Positions 20,445-28,293 of a DNA stretch of 28,293 nucleotides are shown piece by piece. Position 1 is the first letter of the stretch, and each line of letters opens with the position of its first letter. The notes beneath the pieces were generated by a model. It saw nothing but the letters and a program-made list of their open reading frames with translations. It did not search any database and had not been told where the DNA came from. Source of the DNA: an uncultured Prevotella sp. (GTDB taxonomy: Bacteria > Bacteroidota > Bacteroidia > Bacteroidales > Bacteroidaceae); NCBI GenBank assembly GCA_938028745.1, contig CALIZL010000075.1, positions 1 to 28,293 of the forward strand, read 5' to 3'. Made by a program: the position numbers and the translations under genes.

Positions 20445-22013
20445 TCACTCTTTCACCATTTTATGCCTTATCGGGTCGTTGTATTGCTCTTGTAGGCGTA
20501 GCAATTCTTTTTTCAGATTGCGCGTAATGGTTTCTGTTCCTGGCCTACCGTAGATGTTGTTAAGCTGCGACGGGTCGGTTTTGAGGTCGTAAAGTTCCCA
20601 TGCGTTGATGTCGTCGTAGAAGTGTATCAGTACATAGCGTTGGTCTTTTACGCCGTAGTGCCTGCACACATGGTGCTCGTCGGGGAACTCATAATAATGA
20701 TAATAGAGCGACTTTCGCCACGGCACGCGCTTGCCTTTGAGCAAGGGCAGCATCGAAACGCCTTGTATATCCTTGGGCACTTGTACGCCGGCAAGCTGCA
20801 AGAAGGTTGGGGCGTAGTCGATATTTTGCACCATTTCGGTGATGTCGCCGCGCTTTCCACCTGGCATATATATCAACAACGGCGTGCGGAACGACTCTTC
20901 GTACATGAACCGCTTGTCGAACCAGCCATGCTCGCCCATGTAAAAGCCTTGGTCTGAAGTGTAAACGATGAGCGTGTTGTCTAGCAAATTGTGTTTGCGA
21001 AGATAGTCGATAACCCTGCCCACGTTGCGGTCTACGCTATGGATAACGCGCATGTAGTCGTGCATGTAGCGTTGATACTTCCATTCGGCAAGTGCTTTTC
21101 CCGTAAGTTTGTCTTCCTTAAACTTCTTTATGATGGGGTCGTAATGCTTGTCCCATTGTTCTCTTTGCGATGGCGACATGCGCAAACGAGCCTCCCTTCC
21201 CCATTTTTCGAGCCACTTGTTCGAGTGAATTTCGTTCTCTCTGTCGGCCATTTTCAGGTCGTAAACGATGTCCATATCCTTTATGATGCTCATTTTCTGC
21301 TTGGCGGCAGCCTGTCGGCCTTCGTAGTTGTCGTAGAAGGTGGCAGGCAAGGGATAGGTGCGGTCGTTGTAAAGGTCGAGGTCGCAGGTGTCGGGATCCC
21401 ACACGCGGTGTGGTGCCTTGTGATGAAGTAGCAGGCAGAAAGGCTTATCCTTGTCGCGTTTGTTTTCAAGCCAATCGAGCGCAAGGTCGGTAATGACGTT
21501 GGTTACATAGCCTGGCCGTTTCGTTTTTTGGCCGTTGCACTTGAAGTCGGGGTTGTAATAGTCGCCTTGCCCAATAAGAATGTCCCAATAATTAAAGCCA
21601 GTAGGGTCTGAGGTAAGGTGCCATTTGCCAATCATTGCCGTTTGGTAACCCGCCTTTTGCAGCAGCTTGGGATAGGTTTGTTGGCTTCCGTCGAAGGTCT
21701 TTGTGTTGTCTGTAAAGCCGTTGGCATGACTGTGTTTGCCCGTAAGCATGCAAGCGCGCGATGGCCCGCTGAGCGAATTGGCCACATAGCTGTTGGTAAA
21801 TCGCACGCCATTGTTGGCAATCCAGTCGATGTTTGGGGTTTCGATAAACCGCTTGTCGTATGCGCTGATGGTTTGATACGAGTGGTCGTCGCTCATGATA
21901 TACACGATATTCATGGGCTTCTTGTGCTTAACTTGCTTGGTTTGGGCCGTGGCGTTGGCCATTGGCGCAAGTAATGCCGCTCCCGTTAGGGAAAGAGAGA
22001 GGTTTCTGTTCAT
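20445..22013 (-). CDS. Ser-type S1 sulfatase (522 aa)
   Basis: A secreted sulfuric-ester hydrolase of the S1 class. Residues 1-24 are a signal peptide (MNRNLSLSLTGAALLAPMANATAQ). IVYIMSDDHSYQ (36-47) gives the calcium-binding D42/D43. The modification motif is S82-G-P-S-R86-ACMLTGK, so the catalytic formylglycine must be made from serine by an anaerobic radical-SAM maturase (anSME), as usual in gut Bacteroidota. GKWH and YTSDQGFYMGEHGW are further metal and sulfate-site motifs, all present. The overall pattern (ETPNIDWIANNGVRF, SLSGPSRA) reminds me of the GlcNAc-6-sulfatase group (S1_11), but that assignment is tentative. It is the third gene of the susC-susD-sulfatase run, 180 bp after susD, so it should desulfate the glycan imported by that pair. 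No maturase gene lies in the window. Confidence 0.9.
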   Translation of the reverse strand: MNRNLSLSLTGAALLAPMANATAQTKQVKHKKPMNIVYIMSDDHSYQTISAYDKRFIETPNIDWIANNGVRFTNSYVANSLSGPSRACMLTGKHSHANGFTDNTKTFDGSQQTYPKLLQKAGYQTAMIGKWHLTSDPTGFNYWDILIGQGDYYNPDFKCNGQKTKRPGYVTNVITDLALDWLENKRDKDKPFCLLLHHKAPHRVWDPDTCDLDLYNDRTYPLPATFYDNYEGRQAAAKQKMSIIKDMDIVYDLKMADRENEIHSNKWLEKWGREARLRMSPSQREQWDKHYDPIIKKFKEDKLTGKALAEWKYQRYMHDYMRVIHSVDRNVGRVIDYLRKHNLLDNTLIVYTSDQGFYMGEHGWFDKRFMYEESFRTPLLIYMPGGKRGDITEMVQNIDYAPTFLQLAGVQVPKDIQGVSMLPLLKGKRVPWRKSLYYHYYEFPDEHHVCRHYGVKDQRYVLIHFYDDINAWELYDLKTDPSQLNNIYGRPGTETITRNLKKELLRLQEQYNDPIRHKMVKE

Positions 22014-22066
22014 TGGATTTGTTGTTATAAAGGCCTCATTCCTAGCCCTTCTTTGAAGGGAAAAGC

Positions 22067-22105
22067 CTCACCCCCAACCCCTCTCCAAGGGGAGAGGGGA
22101 GTGAG
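22067..22105 (-). promoter_or_regulatory. Intergenic stem-loop between susD and the sulfatase gene
   Basis: CCCCTCTCC (22078-22086) pairs with GGAGAGGGG (22091-22099) around AAGG. An outer CTCAC (22067-22071) pairs with GTGAG (22101-22105). It lies within the PUL transcript and may lower sulfatase expression relative to susCD or mark an mRNA end. The core CCCTCTCCAAG is shared with the stem-loop at 20294-20333. Confidence 0.6.
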
Positions 22106-22139
22106 ATGCTTTGTTGTTTTAATTATTAGTCTAGGCGTT

Positions 22140-22195
22140 AACTCGTTCACTTGTCTACTTGTTCACTCATCAACTCGTTAACTATTTCACTTGCT
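22140..22195 (+). repeat. 8-bp-period array B, reaching into the susD stop codon
   Basis: Seven octamers in register: AACTCGTT, CACTTGTC, TACTTGTT, CACTCATC, AACTCGTT, AACTATTT, CACTTGCT. The last unit overlaps the susD stop codon (22194-22196), so the susD 3' end is part of the array. Confidence 0.75.
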
Positions 22196-23999
22196 ATTCC
22201 CATCCAGGATTTTGTTTCCACTGGTTCTCGGTGAGGTTAAGCATACGTGGGGCGATGGGTAGCAGGTAGTCGCGAGCGGGGTTAAAGTGCCAGCCTTGCT
22301 CGTTTCCCGCAGGGTTACTAGGCAGAATGTAGCGTAGGGCGTCGCCTGGTTTGCCCGTTAAGTAGAGGTTGTTGCCCGTGGCTTGGTCGTAAACTAGCTT
22401 TCCACCGTATGTGGCATTGTTCTCCAAATTGCTGCCCACGAAGAGTGCGCCAACGGCTCGTTGACCCACGATGAGTTCTTGAGCGGCAGCCCAACGCATG
22501 ATGTCGTCGAAACGTTTGCCCTCAATGGCCAGCTCAACGCGCCTTTCGCGCCTAACGGCTTGCAAGTATTTGTCGAGCGCATGGAAAGGATAGTCGGCCG
22601 ATGTGTTGTATTCGCGGTCGAAATCCATATCGGGCATGCCCACGCGTTTGCGCAAGGGACTTACCAGTTGCACAATCTTTGCGGCATTTGCTGCACCATC
22701 CAGTTCGGCCAACGCTTCGGCATAGTTGAGCAATACCTCTGCAAACCTGAACTGAATGCCTGGTGTGCTGCCACGGAATTCGGCGTCTAGGCTTCCCTTG
22801 AAGTCGATTTGCACATGTTTAAGTATGGAGTAGCCCGTTTCGTTTTTGTGGTAGCTCGCCCCCGTTAGCGGTGGAAGCTTGTACGGACCTTCGTCAGGGC
22901 GCAGCTGTTGACCCGGCATACACACCGTTTGCGATAGGCGCGGGTCGCGCAAGGTGGGTTTAAGTTCGTCGCCAAAAACCTTTTTCACGTCGGTCTTAGC
23001 CGTGCCAACAAAGGGTTGTCCGTCGATGGTTAGGTAGTCGTCTACCAGCGAAGCCGTTATGCCGGCACTTCCTCCGCCCTTGTTTAGGTAGCGGTCTACG
23101 TTGTTTCCGATGTTCGTTCCATCGTAGCGTTTAAACCAAAGCACTTCCTTATTGTTAGAAAGGTCTTCGGTTTGAAACAGCTGTCGATAGTCGTTCAGCG
23201 CGTTGTTGGTGGTGTAGATGGCCCACACGTTGCGGTCGATGATGGCCTTGCAGGCCTCAACACATTGGTTCAGGTAGTCCGAAATCTTGTCGGATGTAAC
23301 GGTAGGGTCGAAGAAGGGGTCGTTCTTTGCTTTGTGGTGTTTCTCCCAAGTGGCCTCGTATAGGGCCACTTCGGCCTTTAAAGCGCGAGCCACATCACGA
23401 TGAACGCGCATCGATGCCGCGCTGTTTTGCTCGTTAAGGTTGGCAATGGCCTTGTCTAGTTCAGAGAGAATGCTGTCTGCAATCACCGTTCGGTTGGCTC
23501 GTGGCAATAGCATTTGGTCTTTATTGGGGTCTAGGGGGGCATCTAGCCACGTAAGTTGGCCGTAGCTTTTAAACAGTGTGTAGTAGAACCAAGCCTTGAA
23601 ATAGTGTGCCTCGCCCACGCATTGCTTGTAGCGTGCCGAGCCCTTTTCGTCGCAATTGCCAAGGTTGTTGAGCAAGAAGTTGACGTTGCGAATCTGGGTA
23701 TAGGCATCTAATTTTCCTGCACTGGCAAGGGTTAGGTCGCCGTTGAGGCGCGTGTTGATGGCACTGGTCGACATGTTGTCGCTTATCAAGTCGCCGCTGG
23801 CAATGTACGCTCCCGTCCAGTTAAATCCCTGTTCGCGTACACCCTTCTCGTAGAATTGGTCCAGATAGCTCGTTATCTCGCCAACGCCTGTGAACGGCTT
23901 AACGGTAGAGAGCACGCCTTCGGGTTCTTTGTTGAGGTCGAAACAGCTCGAAAGGGATAGCGTTAACGCTCCTATATATATATAATGTGTAAGTTTCAT
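22194..23999 (-). CDS. SusD/RagB-like glycan-binding lipoprotein (601 aa)
   Basis: The outer-membrane lipoprotein partner of the TonB-dependent transporter encoded 16 bp upstream. It holds the glycan at the cell surface and closes over the SusC pore. The lipobox LSLSSC places the lipidated cysteine at residue 19, followed by FDLNKEPEG, the usual D/P-rich opening. The N-terminal SusD-like domain contains the TPR helices (RYKQCVGEAHYFKAWFYYTLFKSYGQLTWLDAPL is the classic stretch, about residues 123-156). The C-terminal RagB/SusD domain includes FRFAEVLLNYAEALAEL and RRERRVELAIEGKRFDDIMRW (near 520-545). It ends in WKQNPGWE, typical for the family. Length is slightly above average. The ligand cannot be read from sequence; the adjacent sulfatase suggests a sulfated glycan. 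The 3' end coincides with an octamer repeat array. Confidence 0.95.
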   Translation of the reverse strand: MKLTHYIYIGALTLSLSSCFDLNKEPEGVLSTVKPFTGVGEITSYLDQFYEKGVREQGFNWTGAYIASGDLISDNMSTSAINTRLNGDLTLASAGKLDAYTQIRNVNFLLNNLGNCDEKGSARYKQCVGEAHYFKAWFYYTLFKSYGQLTWLDAPLDPNKDQMLLPRANRTVIADSILSELDKAIANLNEQNSAASMRVHRDVARALKAEVALYEATWEKHHKAKNDPFFDPTVTSDKISDYLNQCVEACKAIIDRNVWAIYTTNNALNDYRQLFQTEDLSNNKEVLWFKRYDGTNIGNNVDRYLNKGGGSAGITASLVDDYLTIDGQPFVGTAKTDVKKVFGDELKPTLRDPRLSQTVCMPGQQLRPDEGPYKLPPLTGASYHKNETGYSILKHVQIDFKGSLDAEFRGSTPGIQFRFAEVLLNYAEALAELDGAANAAKIVQLVSPLRKRVGMPDMDFDREYNTSADYPFHALDKYLQAVRRERRVELAIEGKRFDDIMRWAAAQELIVGQRAVGALFVGSNLENNATYGGKLVYDQATGNNLYLTGKPGDALRYILPSNPAGNEQGWHFNPARDYLLPIAPRMLNLTENQWKQNPGWE

Positions 24000-24015
24000 C
24001 TTTCGTATATTTTAG

Positions 24016-27000
24016 TTATAAGTTGACGGTAAGTCCAAACGACACCACCTTATTCATGGGATAGTTCTTGCCACCTTCCTTGTTATAGTCGTTTTGGGTA
24101 AACACTCCTTCGGGGTCGAACATGCCTTTGAGCTTGGTAAAGGTAAGCAAGTTCTCGCCAGAGAAGAACACGCGCACCTGTTCGAGGTTGGCTTTCTTCA
24201 CCCAATGTTTGGGTAGGATGTAGCTGAGCGTTATGTTTTTGAGCCTGCAATAGGCTGCGCTTTGCAGATAACGGTCGGTTGTGTGGCGCAAGGTTTTTGC
24301 ACTATGCGCGCCCACAGCACCTGCCGTGTTGATGTAAGGCCGTGGATAGTAGGCGTTGGGGTTGTCTTTTGTCCAGTAATCAAGGTGTTCTTTGAACACG
24401 GTTACTTGTGCATAAGGCCCCGAACCCCAGAAGTAGATGTTGCCCGCAGGGTTCCAGTCGCGCTTACCCACACCTTGGAACATCAAGCTAAGGCTCAAAC
24501 CCTTCCAGCTAACCATACCATTGATGGTGTATTGATAGCGGGGCGTGGTGTTGCCGATAACCTCCACGTCGCCCATGTCGCCCAAAACGTTCTTGCCGTT
24601 ATTAATGTTCTTGTCGCCGTTAAGGTCTCTGAACTTCAAGTCGCCTGGTTCCCAGGGCTTGGTTGTAAAGTACGAGGTGTTGTATGTGCTGTTATATTGG
24701 TCGGCTTCGGCCTGTGTTTGTATGATGCCATCTACGCGATAGCCCCATATTTCGCCAACGCGCCTGCCCTTATACCAACTTCCTGAGGGGTTGTTACCCG
24801 TTGGGTTGGCGTATTCGGTAACAACGGCCGATGCGTCAGACAGCGAACCGCCCACCTGGAAGTCGATGTCGCGACCTATTTTGCCGCGATAGTTCAGCGT
24901 TAGTTCCCATCCGCGGTCGCGCAACGAGGCGTTGTTGGTTTGCGGAGCTTTTGCTCCGAAGTAGTCGGGATAGTCTACACTAGGGCCAAGCATGTCGCTG
25001 GTGTTGCGCTCAAAGAGGTCGAAACTACCCGTAAGGGCATTGCCCAGCAGGCCAAAGTCTAGTCCGATGTTCTTGCTGTTTACCTTTTCCCACGTCGTCG
25101 CGCTGTTTATCACGGCTGGCGCATTGATGTGCATGCGGCGACCTTCGGGGAAGATGTAGCTGCCAAGACCATCGCTTAGTTCCATGATAGAGGCAAAAGT
25201 GTAGAGTGCTGCACCCGACTGGTTGCCCAAACGACCGTAAGACATGCGCAGTTTAAGGTGAGAGAGCGTGCTGGTGATTGGTTCCATGAACTTCTCTTGC
25301 GTGATATTCCAGCCCACCGACACGGAGGGGAACCAGCCCCAACGGTGTTCGGGCAAGAAACGCGATGAGCCATCGTAGCGTCCGTTGAACTCAACGAGGT
25401 AGCGACCTTTGTAATCGTAGTTTATCCTGCCGAAGAAACCGCGCGTGGCCCAGCCGTTACGCGTGTCGGTTACAGGTCTGTCGCCCGTGCCCATACCCAC
25501 GTTTGGGTTGGTGGTAGAGTAAATTCCGGTGATGCCATTGTAGAGATAGTCGTAGTCGTTGTCTTCTTCTTGGTAGCCACCCATAAGCGTAAGGTTGTGG
25601 GCATCGAACAACGAGAACGTGTAATTGCCGTAAAGACTGATGTTTTGGTAGCGTGTATGGCTCTCGGCACGCGTAAAACCGCCTTGCGCCGATATGCCCA
25701 ACTCGCTGCGAACGCCCTTTGTCGTGCTTACGCCATCGGCCCCATAGATGAGCGGAGCCACGCTCTTGGCCTGATACGACCAGTTGGAGAGCTTGTAAGT
25801 ATAGTCTAAGTAGATGTTGAAACCCTTGAAGGGATTGAACTCTAAGCCACCGCTGAGGTTCATCAGGTCTTGTTTGGTACGGGTGTATGTGCCACTTTGC
25901 AAGTAGGGAATCATTGAAAGTTCGGTGAAATGTCCGTTGGGGTCTACCACCGAAACCGTAGGACGGAAACGCGCCAGCGAGTGGAAGAACCCATCGGCGA
26001 TTGCACCACTGCCGAAGGGTGTCTTGTCTAGCGAGTGGCGGAACTTCAAACCAAACTTCATTTTCATCCACGGCGTAATCTGCGAGCTAATGGTCGAGGC
26101 CACGTTCATGCGCTTATAGTTGATGTCGGCATAACGAAGAATACCGTCTTCTTCAAGATATCCGCCCGATATATAATATTGTGCGGCTTTAGTTCCACCG
26201 CTAAAGCTTAGGTTGTGTTGTTGTTTAAAGGCGCTGTTTTTGTAGTGTAGCTTAAAGTAGTCTACGTTTCCCACACCGCTTTCAGAGTTTTCGAAGGCGG
26301 GGTTCATGTTGGCGTTGGCTGGCAACTCATACCAAGGGTTCACGCTTTCGGGGTTTTCCATGTACTGCCTAAGCTTTTCCAGCTTCTCTGCGCTATAAAG
26401 GCGCGACGAGCCGGCATTGGTAACGCCGTCGTTCCAGAAGTGGGCGAACTCTAAGGCATTAGCCATCTTGGGCAAAACCGTTGGCGACGACCATCCCACG
26501 GAGCCCTGGTAGCTAACGTGCAGTTTGCCCTCGGTGCCCTTCTTTGTCGTTACCAAGATAACGCCATAGGCGGCACGAGCACCGTAGATGGCGCAAGCAG
26601 CGGCATCTTTAAGCACCGAGATACTTTCGATGTCGTTGGGATTAACGTCGGATAGGCTCATTTCGATACCGTCTACCAGCACGTATGGATGACCAGTTCC
26701 CGATAGGTTGCCCTGTCCGCGAAGGCTTAGCGTACCCGTTGCGCCGGGGCGGCCAGCCTTGTTGTTGGTAACAAGCAGACCAGGCACCATGCCCTGCAAG
26801 CCTTGCGAGGCGTCGGTGATGGGGCGCATCTGCAATTCGTCGCCCTTAACGGCCGACACGGCACCCGTTAGGTTCACCTTTTTTTGCACGCCATAACCAA
26901 CCACCACCACTTCGTCTAGCGATTCTTCGTTGGCTTTCATCACGATGTTCACATCCTGAGCGGCCTTCACCGTTTGGTCGGCAAAGCCGATATAGCTCAC

Positions 27001-27363
27001 GGTTAGTTCGCTTTGTGCTGGCACTTCGATGGTAAAGTTTCCGTCGATGTCGGTGATGGCGGCGTTTTTGGTGCCGCGTTGTGTCACCGTTGCACCCACG
27101 ATGGGTTCGCCATTGGCATCGGCCACATGGCCTTTCACCCGCACTTGCTTGCCTGTTTGCAGGTTGGCTGCGATGGTGGGGTGGCGTTCGGTTGTGCTTA
27201 ATGTGGTTGGCGAACCAGCAGGCATGCCAGACGTTTGTTGGTTAGAAAGGCCATTGGCCGTGCCAACCGTAAGCGCATGCGCCTGCAAGCCCATGCTGCC
27301 ATATAGCAGAAGGGCCGTAGCAATAACCTTTTGAGGCTTGCTTTTTGATAGGTTAATTGTCAT
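24016..27363 (-). CDS. SusC/RagA-like TonB-dependent transporter (1115 aa)
   Basis: An outer-membrane importer for glycan oligosaccharides, energised by TonB. Residues 1-30 are a signal peptide (basic NLSKSKPQK, then ATALLLYGSMGLQAHA). After a low-complexity Ser/Thr linker, a carboxypeptidase-D regulatory-like domain spans about 75-142 (VKGHVADANGEPIVGATV, DIDGNFTIEVP). The TonB box is DEVVVVGYG (150-158). The plug domain follows (about 160-276: LQGMVPGLLVTNN, LRGQGNLSG, VLVDGIEM, SVLKDAAACAIYGARAAYGV). The rest is the 22-strand barrel with typical YRYDGSSRF-like and GRLGNQSG motifs, ending MNKVVSFGLTVNL. There is no N-terminal extension of the sigma/anti-sigma signalling type, so regulation must come from elsewhere. 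susD follows after 16 bp. A -7 box lies about 140 bp upstream. Confidence 0.96.
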   Translation of the reverse strand: MTINLSKSKPQKVIATALLLYGSMGLQAHALTVGTANGLSNQQTSGMPAGSPTTLSTTERHPTIAANLQTGKQVRVKGHVADANGEPIVGATVTQRGTKNAAITDIDGNFTIEVPAQSELTVSYIGFADQTVKAAQDVNIVMKANEESLDEVVVVGYGVQKKVNLTGAVSAVKGDELQMRPITDASQGLQGMVPGLLVTNNKAGRPGATGTLSLRGQGNLSGTGHPYVLVDGIEMSLSDVNPNDIESISVLKDAAACAIYGARAAYGVILVTTKKGTEGKLHVSYQGSVGWSSPTVLPKMANALEFAHFWNDGVTNAGSSRLYSAEKLEKLRQYMENPESVNPWYELPANANMNPAFENSESGVGNVDYFKLHYKNSAFKQQHNLSFSGGTKAAQYYISGGYLEEDGILRYADINYKRMNVASTISSQITPWMKMKFGLKFRHSLDKTPFGSGAIADGFFHSLARFRPTVSVVDPNGHFTELSMIPYLQSGTYTRTKQDLMNLSGGLEFNPFKGFNIYLDYTYKLSNWSYQAKSVAPLIYGADGVSTTKGVRSELGISAQGGFTRAESHTRYQNISLYGNYTFSLFDAHNLTLMGGYQEEDNDYDYLYNGITGIYSTTNPNVGMGTGDRPVTDTRNGWATRGFFGRINYDYKGRYLVEFNGRYDGSSRFLPEHRWGWFPSVSVGWNITQEKFMEPITSTLSHLKLRMSYGRLGNQSGAALYTFASIMELSDGLGSYIFPEGRRMHINAPAVINSATTWEKVNSKNIGLDFGLLGNALTGSFDLFERNTSDMLGPSVDYPDYFGAKAPQTNNASLRDRGWELTLNYRGKIGRDIDFQVGGSLSDASAVVTEYANPTGNNPSGSWYKGRRVGEIWGYRVDGIIQTQAEADQYNSTYNTSYFTTKPWEPGDLKFRDLNGDKNINNGKNVLGDMGDVEVIGNTTPRYQYTINGMVSWKGLSLSLMFQGVGKRDWNPAGNIYFWGSGPYAQVTVFKEHLDYWTKDNPNAYYPRPYINTAGAVGAHSAKTLRHTTDRYLQSAAYCRLKNITLSYILPKHWVKKANLEQVRVFFSGENLLTFTKLKGMFDPEGVFTQNDYNKEGGKNYPMNKVVSFGLTVNL

Positions 27364-27503
27364 TGTTTAAAGATTTAGCTTAATATTTTTAGTTCATTTC
27401 ATCCAGTGCTAGCACGTTGTTGTTAGTTGCAAAGCGCGTTGCTGCCTAGCAGATTGTGTCGTTTGCGTGTTGGTCGTAGAGTAGATATGTTTGTGTGATG
27501 CTG

Positions 27504-27511
27504 CAAAAGTA
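27504..27511 (-). promoter_or_regulatory. -7 box of the PUL
   Basis: On the minus strand TACTTTTG matches TAnnTTTG, about 140 bp before the susC ATG. The -33 position holds no TTTG, which fits a promoter that needs an activator. The long leader could house post-transcriptional control. Confidence 0.45.
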
Positions 27512-27609
27512 ATAATAAAAAAAGAATAATTGATTAATGTGTTGGAGAAAAATGCTTTGATGGGGAAAGGTGCTTTGCTTTTGGTAGACTTGCGGTTGGT
27601 GCTAGATTG

Positions 27610-27697
27610 GCTAACTCGTTAACCTATAAGTTCTCAAATCCACAAGCTTATAAGCTTGAAAACTCATAGGCATAATAGCTTACAAACTCACAGGCTT
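27610..27697 (+). repeat. 8-bp-period array C
   Basis: Eleven octamers in register: GCTAACTC, GTTAACCT, ATAAGTTC, TCAAATCC, ACAAGCTT, ATAAGCTT, GAAAACTC, ATAGGCAT, AATAGCTT, ACAAACTC, ACAGGCTT. The last three positions are mostly CTY. Higher-order 24-bp similarity (three octamers) is also visible. Confidence 0.7.
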
Positions 27698-27963
27698 AAC
27701 AACAGATAAACACAACAACTGGCACGGGGTACTGAACAAAGATAAGATAAAATCTGAATTTCTGCCCCATTTGTTCTGTGACAAAACGTGGTTGTAAGTC
27801 TTAAACAGCGGCTTGGCGTAAGCCATTCAATACATTCTCTACAAGTTGAAAACATCTTACCAGTAGCACATAATGAGGAGAGAGTCAGGACGACTACTTT
27901 TATGTTTCTTATGTTCTTATGTCAAAAATGGACGTATTTATGCCAAAACACGAAAGACGAATG

Positions 27964-28019
27964 ATTAACTCGTTCACTTATCCACTTGCTTTCTTGTTAA
28001 CTTGTCAACCCGTCAGCCT
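27964..28019 (+). repeat. 8-bp-period array D
   Basis: Seven octamers in register: ATTAACTC, GTTCACTT, ATCCACTT, GCTTTCTT, GTTAACTT, GTCAACCC, GTCAGCCT. The consensus GTTNACTY is shared with arrays A and B. Confidence 0.7.
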
Positions 28020-28194
28020 GAAACGTTGTCAACTTTTCAGTGTAAATTTTAACATTATGACTGTCCTTTTTGTACACCAATCGTTCACCTTGTCGCAAAA
28101 AATCGATTCTCGCGAAGGTTTGTTTTGATGCAAAAAGGGGGGTAGCCAGTGAATGCAGTGAAATGAATATTTATTTCAAACGAGTGCCATTTGC

Positions 28195-28293
28195 AGCATT
28201 TATTGGGCTATTTGCTGCTAAATACAGTGCAATATGCCGCTAAATGGAGTGCGTTTTGGTGCTAAATGGAGTGCGTTTTGGTGCTAAATGGAG
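28195..28293 (+). repeat. 22-bp tandem repeat running off the window
   Basis: GCTAAATGGAGTGCGTTTTGGT is repeated exactly at 28239-28260 and 28261-28282, and a third copy starts at 28283. A diverged unit precedes it (28217-28238, GCTAAATACAGTGCAATATGCC) and a weaker one at about 28195-28216. Identity rises toward the window edge, so the array centre lies outside. Confidence 0.85.

Larger units (their letters stand above)
27364..28293. other. Gene-free spacer of 930 bp at the window end
   Basis: The spacer lies upstream of the PUL. It holds the susC -7 box (27504-27511), 8-bp-period arrays at 27610-27697 and 27964-28019, and a 22-bp tandem repeat that runs off the window (28195-28293). The frame 27919-28128 on the plus strand has no family features and crosses one of the arrays, so it is not called. 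No regulator gene (HTCS, ECF sigma/anti-sigma) is present within the window. Confidence 0.55.

Noticed and set aside
27919..28128. 69-codon plus-strand frame in the right spacer
   Set aside because: It crosses the octamer array at 27964-28019, so its sequence is dictated by the repeat.
28195..28293. CRISPR array at the window end
   Set aside because: Repeats are contiguous 22-bp units without spacers; it is a simple tandem repeat.

Overview
The window looks like a chromosomal segment of a Bacteroidota bacterium, most likely Prevotella or a close relative. The evidence is a SusC/SusD pair, a GH92 mannosidase, a DUF5723 protein, PorT-type outer-membrane barrels, a Ser-type sulfatase, and promoters of the Bacteroidota form (TTTG, about 20 bp, TAnnTTTG). 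I recognise 18 convincing protein genes. I see no tRNA, rRNA, CRISPR array, transposase or integrase. No gene is cut by the window ends.

Layout. 1-5.0 kb (minus strand): a small exported protein, a DUF5723 protein, and three tandem paralogous beta-barrel proteins. Two of the barrels are followed by a near-identical structured RNA element. 5.0-8.6 kb (plus strand): a divergent promoter region, then a glycosyltransferase and a GH92 alpha-mannosidase ending at a strong bidirectional terminator. 8.8-11.5 kb (minus): a 22-bp-period palindrome array, an esterase fused to a degenerate nucleotidase-like domain, a large GGAGTTAW repeat block, and dinB. 11.6-16.1 kb (minus): a defence-type operon of dinD, an McrB-like AAA+ motor and a large LlaJI/McrC-like nuclease. 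16.2-18.4 kb (minus): an overlapping pair of a cytidylyltransferase-SDR fusion and LicD, pointing to CDP-polyol synthesis and phosphopolyol transfer onto a surface glycan. 18.7-19.6 kb (minus): an M23/LysM cell-wall hydrolase. 20.4-27.4 kb (minus): a minimal polysaccharide-utilisation locus of susC, susD and a sulfatase. 27.4-28.3 kb: a gene-free spacer with several repeat arrays.

How the genes work together. Most products act at the cell envelope: barrels, glycan uptake (SusCD), desulfation and demannosylation of host-type glycans, and surface-polymer decoration. The dinD-mcrB-nuclease operon next to dinB is a DNA-defence and DNA-damage cluster.

The most unusual signals are these: (1) the CDP-ribitol-synthase-like plus LicD pair, which parallels mammalian ISPD/FKRP; (2) an alpha/beta-hydrolase fused to a catalytically dead, cap-less NT5C-like HAD domain; (3) the oversized nuclease in the McrBC-like operon; (4) a set of intergenic arrays with strict 8-bp or 22-bp periods; (5) a two-copy structured RNA element with a conserved inner hairpin. 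All functional calls come from reading motifs and recalling families. No database search was run.
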